This document shows positions 25,459 to 33,608 of a DNA stretch of 64,000 nucleotides, in pieces; position 1 is the stretch's first letter; the number at the start of each line of letters is the position of its first letter. The stretch is from Curtobacterium sp. MCBD17_013. GTDB lineage: Bacteria > Actinomycetota > Actinomycetes > Actinomycetales > Microbacteriaceae. Position numbers and translations under genes: made by a program. Location: the NCBI RefSeq assembly GCF_003234565.1, contig NZ_QKTU01000001.1, positions 1 to 64,000 of the forward strand. The letters are read 5' to 3'. The notes below the pieces were generated by a model. The model was not told where the DNA came from. It did no database searches and worked only from the letters and a program-made list of their open reading frames with translations.

Positions 25459-27600
25459 ATGTCCCATAGAGATCGAGAGGCAGCGAGACTCCGGTACGCG
25501 CTTGAGTTGCTCGCGCGAAGCGAGGTCCCTCTGCGACGCGGGGATGTGTGGGAGGCGGTCGCGGCCGAGGTGCCGCTGACCGAGGAGGACCTCGTCCATG
25601 TCGCATCACGCCCTGAGCCGCGCGCGATGAACGGATTCTGGTTCGCGACCTCGGACCTCGTGCGTGCCGGTTACATGACGAAGTCCGGCGACGGCTTTTG
25701 GGCAATCACTGAGGCAGGCCTAGCGGCCCTTGAGGAGGACGACGATCCGGTCGCTTTCGAGCGTTCGGCGGTCGCTCGTGCCCGAGAGGCAACGCGTGTT
25801 CTCAGAGAAGATCAGGCGGCGCTTCGACGTTCAGTGGTCCTGCCACCTCACCCACGCGCGGAGAAGGTCCGCCAGGTTGCGGGCAGATTCCGCGAACGGG
25901 GGCTTCGGACGATGTCGTCGGTGTTTGCTGAGGGCCGCTCGGTGTGGCGACAAGACGTCGCGGAGGAGCTCATGCGTCGATTCGTCGAGCAGGAGGAGGT
26001 GGACGGTTCGTCGTTCGCCGACAAGCTCCGGACGCAGTTCGCCGAAGCAACGGATGACGCGCGGTTGCTCATGGCGGAACTCATCGCTTGGCAGGTGCTC
26101 CCGTTGCAGAACCCGGGAGAACGCAAGAAGCGTGAGCGCGTGAGCGTGCTGCTCGAACAGATGAACGAGCGCGTCCTCGTACCCGCGGAGGTCGATGATG
26201 CGTTCCGCTCGTGGTCCTTCAATCCGGGGCAAGGCATGGCCCACGGGATTCACAGTGCGCTGTCGATCGTGGTCAGACTGGTACGCCAGTGGGTGGACCT
26301 GTCCGACGCGGAACGGGACGACCTGCTGAACGACCCGTGGCGGTGGCGGGACTTCGTCCTTCAGGTTCCGGGGAGCCCCTTCCCGACCCAGCGCAACGAG
26401 CTCATGTACCTCGTTCACCCCGAGGCGTTCGGCGAAGTCGTTTCGAGCGCCGACCGCGACCAAATCCGTGTTGCGTTCCGCGGGGAAGTTGCCGGCGACG
26501 CTGATGATCCGGAGCACGAGGATCCAGACAGGCTGTTCCAGCTCATCACGCTCGCCCTGCAGGTCAAGAACAACGGTGCCATCGACTTTTACCAGGGACC
26601 GTTGAACTCCATCTGGTCTCGCTCCGACGACGTGCCCGATCTGGAGCCCAGTCGGGAAGGGGCGGCCGCCGAGGATGACATGGACGGCGTCCGTCCCGAC
26701 AGGGTCGCCTTCCCGTCCGCGACATCTGCGCTCGCGAACACGCTGTACATACCTGTGCCGTGGTTGCAGGAGACGCTCGACCTGCTCGAACGGCGAAAGC
26801 AGGTCATCTTCTACGGGCCTCCGGGTACCGGCAAGACATTCCTCGCTCAGGCGCTGGCAGCGCATGTGACAAGCGGCAGCGACGGCGACGCAACGATCGT
26901 GCAGTTCCACCCCACCTACTCGTACGAGGACTTCTTCGAGGGATTCCGTCCCGTTGCCAGCGACGAGGCCGGCAACCTCAAGTTCACACTGCGGAAGGGC
27001 CCGCTCCGCCGCCTTGCCGATGCAGCTGCGGACAATCCTGAGAGCAACTTCTTCCTCGTCATCGATGAGATCAACCGCGGCAACATCGCGAAGGTCTTCG
27101 GCGAGCTGTACTTCCTCCTCGAGTACCGTGACAGCGAGATCTCCCTCCTCTACAGCGACGAGCCGTTCACCCTGCCGAGCAACATCTTCGTCATCGGCAC
27201 GATGAACACCGCAGATCGGTCCATTGCGATGCTCGACGCCGCCATGCGGCGGCGCTTCGCGTTCGTTGAGCTGCACCCGGACCGCATCCCCGTGAAGGAC
27301 GTCCTGCCGAGCTGGGTCGCCGCCCAGGGCCTCCAAGACGACCGTGCCGACCTGCTCGACCGGCTCAATGGGGCCATCATCGAGCACGACGCGAAGGTGG
27401 GCCCGTCGTTCCTCATGCGTGATCTCGATGACGCCGGTGTCGCTGCAGTTTGGCGGTACGAGATCCTGCCGCTCCTGGCGGAGTACCACTACGGAGAGGG
27501 GATTGACCTCGACGCGCGGTATGGCTTGGCAGCGCTTCGCAAGCAGGCGTCGGCGCCCATCTCGGACCTCCACACAGATGCTGCCGACGACATCGATTGA
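25459..27600 (+). CDS. mcrB: McrB-like AAA+ GTPase subunit of McrBC restriction system
   Basis: A 713-residue motor subunit of a type IV, modification-dependent restriction system. The N-terminal region (about 1-90) looks like a winged-helix module, and the middle region (about 120-420) is probably a target-recognition part. The AAA+ domain has GPPGTGKT near residues 453-460, FLVIDEINRGNIAKVFGEL (Walker B) and GTMNTADRSIAMLD (the McrB signature MNTADRS). In McrBC, the GTPase translocates DNA and activates the McrC nuclease. AGGAGGTCC stands before the ATG at 25459. It overlaps mcrC by 23 bases. Confidence 0.9.
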   Translation: MSHRDREAARLRYALELLARSEVPLRRGDVWEAVAAEVPLTEEDLVHVASRPEPRAMNGFWFATSDLVRAGYMTKSGDGFWAITEAGLAALEEDDDPVAFERSAVARAREATRVLREDQAALRRSVVLPPHPRAEKVRQVAGRFRERGLRTMSSVFAEGRSVWRQDVAEELMRRFVEQEEVDGSSFADKLRTQFAEATDDARLLMAELIAWQVLPLQNPGERKKRERVSVLLEQMNERVLVPAEVDDAFRSWSFNPGQGMAHGIHSALSIVVRLVRQWVDLSDAERDDLLNDPWRWRDFVLQVPGSPFPTQRNELMYLVHPEAFGEVVSSADRDQIRVAFRGEVAGDADDPEHEDPDRLFQLITLALQVKNNGAIDFYQGPLNSIWSRSDDVPDLEPSREGAAAEDDMDGVRPDRVAFPSATSALANTLYIPVPWLQETLDLLERRKQVIFYGPPGTGKTFLAQALAAHVTSGSDGDATIVQFHPTYSYEDFFEGFRPVASDEAGNLKFTLRKGPLRRLADAAADNPESNFFLVIDEINRGNIAKVFGELYFLLEYRDSEISLLYSDEPFTLPSNIFVIGTMNTADRSIAMLDAAMRRRFAFVELHPDRIPVKDVLPSWVAAQGLQDDRADLLDRLNGAIIEHDAKVGPSFLMRDLDDAGVAAVWRYEILPLLAEYHYGEGIDLDARYGLAALRKQASAPISDLHTDAADDID

Positions 27601-28819
27601 GCTCCGCGAGGCGGACCGGCCGGAGGTGTACCGCTTGCCGCGAGCGGTGGCCGTCGGCCTGGTCACGGCCGGCATCGCGTCCGTTGCGCCGACTTTCGGC
27701 ACTGACGAGTACCAGGTCAGCGGCGTGCGGAAGGTCGGCGTCGTGCGTATCGCCGGCCACACCGTGTGGATTCGTCCGAAGACACCCGTGCGGCGGCTGT
27801 TCGCACTGCTCGGCTACGCGCGCAGCGGGAGCTCCATCTGGACGTCCGACGATGTCGGATACGAGGAGGACGAAGAGCTTGTGCCTGCTCTGGCGCACGC
27901 ATTCGTACGGCAAGCCTCGCGGGCACTCACTGGAGGACCGCTCCGGGGGTACGTGACGCGGGAAGAAGCGTTGCCACTCATGCGCGGTCGGTGGAGGATC
28001 GGTGACCAGCTGACGCGACGAGGCGGCCAGCCGCTCCCGGTCGAGGTGTCCTTCGACGACTACGTGGAAGACATCCCGGAGAACCAGCTCGTACTCACCG
28101 CGGCGCTGCTGTTGTTGCGGCTACCGGGAGTTCCAGCGGACGTCGTCGGGTCGCTGCGGAGGATGGTGCGGGTGCTCGCCGCGGTGACGGCGCTGCCAGT
28201 CGGGGCGCGACTACCCACTGTGAGGAGGGACCGGCGGAACGCGCGCTACACGGCTGTACTCGAACTGGCGCGACTCGTTCTCTCTGGGTCCTCCATCGAC
28301 CAGCGCTCGGGGTCGGTGATCGGCACCGGATTCCTGGTCGATATGTGGTCGGTCTTCGAAGACTTCGTGTCGGTCGCCCTGAGCGAGGCGTTCGAGCCGT
28401 ACGGGGGAGAGCTCGTGTCGCAGTACCAAACGACGCTCGACGTCGGGGGGTTGGTCAAGATCGCGCCTGACCTCGTCTGGCGTGTTGATGGGCAGGTTCA
28501 AGCGTGCATCGACGTCAAGTACAAGATTGAGAAGGGCGGCCAGTACCCGAACGCCGACCTCTACCAGATGGCTGCGTACTGCCAGCGCTTCGGCCTACGG
28601 GCAGGCCACCTTGTGTACGCCGCTGGCGCTGAGGGCCTCCCCGCCGTGCGTCTGCTCGGTGGGATCTCTGTGCAGCGCAGCGCCGTTGAACTCGATGCGC
28701 CGCTGCTCGTAATTTTCGAGCAGTTCGCGTCGGTCGCGCGCTCGGTCGCGCTGAAGCACCGTGCGAATTGTCCTGGGCGAGTTGGTACTTTCGCCCTCGA
28801 GTTGGCGTCAGACCCTTGA
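27578..28819 (+). CDS. mcrC: McrC-like nuclease subunit of McrBC restriction system
   Basis: A 413-residue partner of McrB. The N-terminal half carries the McrC pattern (RLPRAVAVGL, VSFDDYVEDIPENQLV), and the C-terminal half the PD-(D/E)xK nuclease core: Asp in KIAPDLVW and Asp-x-Lys in CIDVKYK. The following LYQMAAYCQRFGL helix is usual for McrC. The ATG at 27578 lies inside the end of mcrB, so the two are coupled. A bidirectional-looking terminator lies about 115 bases downstream. Confidence 0.9.
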   Translation: MLPTTSIELREADRPEVYRLPRAVAVGLVTAGIASVAPTFGTDEYQVSGVRKVGVVRIAGHTVWIRPKTPVRRLFALLGYARSGSSIWTSDDVGYEEDEELVPALAHAFVRQASRALTGGPLRGYVTREEALPLMRGRWRIGDQLTRRGGQPLPVEVSFDDYVEDIPENQLVLTAALLLLRLPGVPADVVGSLRRMVRVLAAVTALPVGARLPTVRRDRRNARYTAVLELARLVLSGSSIDQRSGSVIGTGFLVDMWSVFEDFVSVALSEAFEPYGGELVSQYQTTLDVGGLVKIAPDLVWRVDGQVQACIDVKYKIEKGGQYPNADLYQMAAYCQRFGLRAGHLVYAAGAEGLPAVRLLGGISVQRSAVELDAPLLVIFEQFASVARSVALKHRANCPGRVGTFALELASDP

Positions 28820-28932
28820 CGGGCCGCGCAGGAGCCGAGTTTCTTTGCTCAACACTGATTGTGTCCGCGACACATCATACGGGCGGGGAAAATTCGTTGC
28901 AGTGCGTTCAGATCCCGCCGGTGACACCGAGG

Positions 28933-28960
28933 AAAGCCCCCGTTGAAGCGGGGGGTTTCT
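28933..28960 (+). terminator. Rho-independent terminator after mcrC
   Basis: AAAGCCCCC, an 8-base loop, then GGGGGG and TTTCT (28933-28960). A G-C stem with flanking A and T runs is the classic intrinsic terminator form. It is the only one with a T-run in this window. Confidence 0.8.
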
Positions 28961-29196
28961 CGTTGCGTCGCTGATGCAGATCTGGTGCGCTCTCTTAAGG
29001 GCACCGTTCGGTGCCACAGCTGCTCTTCTTTGGCAGATGGACGGCCAGCGTTCGAGCGGGCCGGTGCGTCAGGTACTCCAGCCGCCCCACGATCCATCGT
29101 GCGCAGCGAAGCGCAAGTCGTCGCCTCGGTCTCTCGTGGCCGGCCGGAACGAATCTCACCGCTACTTCGCGCTACACACAGACGTGAAGCCGCGCA

Positions 29197-29769
29197 CAGC
29201 TGCTCAAGTTCTACCAACGCAACCAGTTCGGATACCGGCACCTGTCCAAGCGGACCATCTGGCTGGGTCGAGGATGGCGTGATGTCACCGTCACGGGAAC
29301 GGTGATCGCGAGTCCCGGGGGAGCGAAAGCATCGGCCGCGAAAGCCGCGATCCCGCAGTCCGCGGCCCTGTCGCTGTCTGGCATCCCGAAAAGGCAGATC
29401 GCCCGGCCTCGAGCCGCCCGACAACGACCCCGTCGACGTGCTCCTCGCCCAGGACGCATTATTCTCTAACGCGCGCAGGCGATGGACCTCCCACACCGGC
29501 GGCGACCGGAACACGGAGGGGACGTACGCGAGGGCGGAGCAGGCAATGTTCCATCGCGGCATCGTCCAGGTCCGACCGAGCTCGTGCTTCCCGGGAAATA
29601 CCACCGGTTCCTTAACACATCGATCCGAATCCCCGCGGACGGTGGCGATCAGCACGAGGTGCGCGGCGTCATCCTCGCAAGGAACCGTTCACCAGGCAGT
29701 GTCGCCATCCTCGAGCCCGGAACGCTGCGGCTGAACCCCTCAGCCGACCTCGCACTGCGGCTGACCTGA
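29197..29769 (+). pseudogene. Decayed gene, frame broken at least twice
   Basis: No intact gene occupies 28,961-30,383. On the plus strand three consecutive protein-like stretches lie in different phases: QLLKFYQRNQFGYRHL to SGIPKRQ (about 29197-29400), LEPPDNDPVDVLLAQ and ARRRWTSHTGGDRNTEG (to about 29575), and ELVLPGKYHRFLNTSIRIP to LRLNPSADLALRLT, ending at 29769. Two indels would make one chain of about 190 residues. Codon and GC content are less biased than in the neighbours. No family is recognised. Confidence 0.35.
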
Positions 29770-30222
29770 CCCGCTCGGACCGAGCTGCTTTGCCTTCTGT
29801 CGACCAAGCGAAGTGAGCAGCGATGGCCAGCAGGCGGTCCATGATCGTGTCGGAATCGAACGTTTGGAGCAGTTTTGCGGGTGCGGGCTCGCCGACGGTC
29901 GGATCAGAGCTCCGAAACCAGGTCTGAGTCGTGATCGCCGAGTACCGCACGCGTCCGCTCTGCGATTGCGGCGCGGACGGCTGAAGGTAACGGACCTGCT
30001 GCAGGCGTGCATGTCGCGGGAGATGCCTTCGGTGCCCAGAACGGAGGAGCGGAGCGGCGGCCCCCGCCTCCGCCTCCGGTGCTCGCTTCGCCCAGCGCCC
30101 CGCTCCTGCGAACGGGCGCACTCGGCGTCGGGAACGACGGATAGCGAGGGGTCAAGTAGTAGCTGCGGTTTCCACGCCGGCGCGCAGGGCAGGCCTCCCG
30201 CGGCGGCAGATCGGCGGCCCAC
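29740..30222 (-). pseudogene. Possible second decayed gene
   Basis: The reverse strand shows protein-like fragments in two phases: LPSAVRAAIAERTRAVLGDHD (to a stop at 29904) and, in another phase, TVGEPAPAKLLQTFDSD plus MDRLLAIAAHFAWSTEGKAA. Reading across one indel near 29910 would join them. The support is composition and continuity only; it could be chance in GC-rich DNA. Confidence 0.2.
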
Positions 30223-30383
30223 TACGCGCGCTGCGCAGTACGACTTGTGACTGATGGGCGGAACGCTCGCCCCGGTTCGGATGTGAGTGTCGGATCACGT
30301 AACGTAAGCACTCTGCGCCCCGAAATAGCTGCGGCGGCGACCAATTGCGGGACGGTACCGCCGGTGACAATGGGGAGAATGTC

Positions 30384-33300
30384 GTGACTAGCACGCCTAC
30401 CGCGCTGCCCGACCCAGGTGCGCAGGTCACCATCGACGGGCAGTTGGTCACCGTGATCGCGGCGACACCGACGCTGATCGGCGCCGAGCTGATCTTCAGC
30501 CGCAGCGACGGTTCGCTCGACCGGGCGTCGCTGGATGCCGCTGACCTTGCCCGCGCGCACGTGCCGGTCAACGACGCCGGTGGCCACCCGGAACGCGCGC
30601 TGACTGGGCTGTGGGGCCGGTGGATGCAGTACGCCGTGCCGCGTATCCGCTCGGCGGTGCTGGCAACACGCCCGCTGAAGCCCTTCGCCCACCAGGACGA
30701 GGCCGTCTTCACCCACATGCTGGCGCAGCCGCGGCTGCGGTTCCTTCTCGCCGATGAGCCCGGTACCGGCAAGACGATCATGACCGGGATGTATCTCGCC
30801 GAGGGCACGCGGCGCGGCCTGATCCCCGGACGAACCGTCATCGTCGTTCCCGCCCACCTGGTCGAGAAGTGGCGCCGCGACTTGCACCGCTACTTCGCAA
30901 TCGAGGCAGACCGGCTCACCCCCGAGCTCGCCCGCGACCCGAAGGAGCTCGACCCGCGGGTCAGCGTATGGGTCGTCTCGGTGGACCTGTTCACCTACAA
31001 CAACGACGTGCGCCGCAAGGTCGCCGGCGCGCGCGCCTCCTGGTCGCTGGCCGTCTTCGACGAGGCGCACCGCCTCACCCCGACGTCGCAGTACCTCACC
31101 GCCGCGCGTGAACTGTCGGTGCGCACCCATCACCTGCTGCTGCTCACCGCCACGCCGCATCGCGGCAAGGAGCACTTCTTCCGCGGCTTGCTGAACCTGC
31201 TCGACCCGACGCTCTACCCCTGGGATCAGCGGCAGACCGAGTACGACAACGCACTGCGCCCAAGCACGCTGTCCTTCCTGCGCCGCATGAAGGAGGAGCT
31301 CAAGGACCTCGAGGGGCGCCCGCTGTTCCCCGCGCGGTACGCCGAGACCGTTCAGGTCGATCTCACCGGTCCAGAGGAGGCCGCCTACACCGCGGTCATG
31401 GACTACGTCGATGCCTTCTACGGTGAGAACGCCACCTTGGCTCGGTCGATCTACGGCAAGCGCGCCGCCTCCTCGATCGTGGCGGCCGCCGCCACAATCC
31501 GCCGCCGTGAGGAGGCGCTGCGCGGTCCGGCCAGCGGCCGCACCGATGCGCCCGTCCCTGAGGAGTTCGTCGGCGCCGGCGCCGACCTGGAGTTCGAGGT
31601 CGCCGACGACGACGCCTGGCATCGCGCCGAGGAAACGGTTGTCGGCGCCCGCAGCCGAAACAAGGGCGAGGAGCTCGACCGGATCGGCGCGGTGCTGGAC
31701 ACCCTGAAGCAGGCGGCCGCCGAGCGGTCGACGAAGTGGCGGCTGGCCTGCGAGCTGATGGGCAAGCACGGCATCCGTCCCGGTGAGGGCCAGCTGCTGG
31801 TTTTCACCGAGTTCGCCGACACCGCCCGCTGGTTGACCGACGAGTTCGTCGCCGCCGCGTTCACCGTCGACACCCTTGAGGGCGCCGTCGGCCATCGGGA
31901 GCGCGACCAGCTGCAGCAGCGCTTCCTCGACGGCCAGTTCCAGGTGTTGGTCAGCACCGATGCCGGTGGGGAGGGCATCGACCTGCAGTCCGCGCACGTG
32001 ATGCTCGACTGGGACATCCCCTGGTCGCTGGTCCGCCTGGAGCAGCGGATGGGCCGGCTGCACCGCATCGGTCAGAAAAATGCCGTGCACATCTATCACC
32101 TGGTCGCACCCGCGACCCGCGAGGGCCGCGTCCAGGAGGTCGTGCTGCAGAACCTGGAGACCGCTGGACAGTCCCTCGGGGGCCGGATCTTCGACCTGCT
32201 CGACGCCACCGCCGCACGCGCCGGGTTCGACTACGGCCGTGCCCTCGTCGAGGCCCAGCGCGGTGCCGCGATGCAGGTGTCACTGCCTGACGCGCGGGAG
32301 CTGCTCGACGTCGCCCGCGAGCTGGTCGCCGACGAGGACCGGTTGCACACCCCGGCCAACACCTCCGAGGCGATGGCCCGGTTCCGCGCCGACCGGCTCG
32401 AGGCGATCAATCCGGTCATCGTGGACGCGTTCGTCGACCAGCTCGCCCGTGCCCGCACCTGGGTGCTGGGTCCCGGCCCGGCGATGGGCATCCGCGAGGT
32501 CAGCGCCCAGGTTTCGCTCCCGCCCGCACTCGGCGGCGGACTCGAGCGGCTCATCGCCGCCGACGGCGCCTCGGTGCGTCAGGCGATCAACGACGGCTCC
32601 CAGGGCCTCGACGACGTCGTGGTCCTCGGCCCGACCGAGGAGCCGTTCGCGGAGCTGGTCGACCTGGCCTTGACCGAGGGCGAGTCCGAGCTCATCCGCG
32701 GCACGCAGCTGATCGACACGGCCGCGCTGACCGACTACACGCTGCTCATCTACGACGGTGAAGTCGAGGCCCACGACGGCGTCCATCGGCACCGCCGCAA
32801 GGCGCCCTTGCTCATCCGGTTCTCCGGCACCGGTGCGTTCGAGATCGGTTGGGAATCGCTGATGACCCTGCGCGCGGACACCACCGGCACCCCTGCGGCG
32901 GCGTCCTTGCCGCCGGCGGTGCGCACCGACGGCATGGCCCAGGCGCAGACTGCACTCATCCGTGAGGTCGAGCGTGTGCGCTCCGAACGGGGCGCCTGGG
33001 TGGTGAAGGCCCGTGAGCAGCTCGACCAGGTTGAGTACCGCTACCTCGATGAGCTCGACGAGCTACCGGCCGGCATCCGCCGCGAGCGGCGCGAGGCCTT
33101 CGCCGTGCTCAAGGATGAGCGGCTGCGGCAGCTGGAAGACATCGGCAAGGTCACCGGCACCGCCCCGCGGCTCATCGGCTGGGCTCAGGTGGCATCCGGC
33201 GTTCGCAGCGCCGAACTCGGCTACGACCCCAACAGCGAGAAGGCTGCCATCGCCACCGTGCTCGAGGAGCTCGAGCGGCTGGGATTCGTCGTCGATGACC

Positions 33301-33608
33301 GACAGACCGCCGGTGTCGGCTATGACCTGTTCGCCCGTCACCGTCACACCGGTGAGCAGCGGCTGGTCGAGGTCAAGGGCTTCCAGGACGGGCTCATGCC
33401 GGTGTGGCTGGAGCAGCACGAGTGGGCGCAGGCCCAGCAGCGTGGCGAGGACTACTGGCTGTACGTGGTCACCAACTGCGCGACCGCGGCCACGGTCGCT
33501 CTTCGCGCGCAGGACCCGGCCGGCCGGTTGGCCGCCGGTCCCCGGCGCATTGAACGGTTCCAAATCAAGGTCACCGACTTGAAGCGACTGATGAAGGACG
33601 ACGAGTGA
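30384..33608 (+). CDS. SNF2/DEAH-type helicase with C-terminal DUF3883-like domain
   Basis: A 1,074-residue SF2 helicase, first gene of a three-gene operon. Walker A is ADEPGTGKTIMTG (from residue 123), DEAH is at 226-229, and motif III is LLTATPH. The second RecA domain holds VSTDAGGEGIDLQSAHVML and RLEQRMGRLHRIGQ, the SNF2-like motifs V and VI. Near the C-terminus, GYDLFARHRHTGEQRLVEVKG matches the DUF3883 pattern often found in defence helicases. It resembles the DrmD type of DISARM helicase in general layout. The GTG at 30384 follows GGGGAGA. Its stop overlaps the methyltransferase start (GTGA). Confidence 0.85.
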   Translation: MTSTPTALPDPGAQVTIDGQLVTVIAATPTLIGAELIFSRSDGSLDRASLDAADLARAHVPVNDAGGHPERALTGLWGRWMQYAVPRIRSAVLATRPLKPFAHQDEAVFTHMLAQPRLRFLLADEPGTGKTIMTGMYLAEGTRRGLIPGRTVIVVPAHLVEKWRRDLHRYFAIEADRLTPELARDPKELDPRVSVWVVSVDLFTYNNDVRRKVAGARASWSLAVFDEAHRLTPTSQYLTAARELSVRTHHLLLLTATPHRGKEHFFRGLLNLLDPTLYPWDQRQTEYDNALRPSTLSFLRRMKEELKDLEGRPLFPARYAETVQVDLTGPEEAAYTAVMDYVDAFYGENATLARSIYGKRAASSIVAAAATIRRREEALRGPASGRTDAPVPEEFVGAGADLEFEVADDDAWHRAEETVVGARSRNKGEELDRIGAVLDTLKQAAAERSTKWRLACELMGKHGIRPGEGQLLVFTEFADTARWLTDEFVAAAFTVDTLEGAVGHRERDQLQQRFLDGQFQVLVSTDAGGEGIDLQSAHVMLDWDIPWSLVRLEQRMGRLHRIGQKNAVHIYHLVAPATREGRVQEVVLQNLETAGQSLGGRIFDLLDATAARAGFDYGRALVEAQRGAAMQVSLPDARELLDVARELVADEDRLHTPANTSEAMARFRADRLEAINPVIVDAFVDQLARARTWVLGPGPAMGIREVSAQVSLPPALGGGLERLIAADGASVRQAINDGSQGLDDVVVLGPTEEPFAELVDLALTEGESELIRGTQLIDTAALTDYTLLIYDGEVEAHDGVHRHRRKAPLLIRFSGTGAFEIGWESLMTLRADTTGTPAAASLPPAVRTDGMAQAQTALIREVERVRSERGAWVVKAREQLDQVEYRYLDELDELPAGIRRERREAFAVLKDERLRQLEDIGKVTGTAPRLIGWAQVASGVRSAELGYDPNSEKAAIATVLEELERLGFVVDDRQTAGVGYDLFARHRHTGEQRLVEVKGFQDGLMPVWLEQHEWAQAQQRGEDYWLYVVTNCATAATVALRAQDPAGRLAAGPRRIERFQIKVTDLKRLMKDDE

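Noticed and set aside
28961..30383. tRNA or integrase at the gap between McrBC and the methyltransferase operon
   Set aside because: No cloverleaf, CCA end or recombinase motif could be found; only broken frames.
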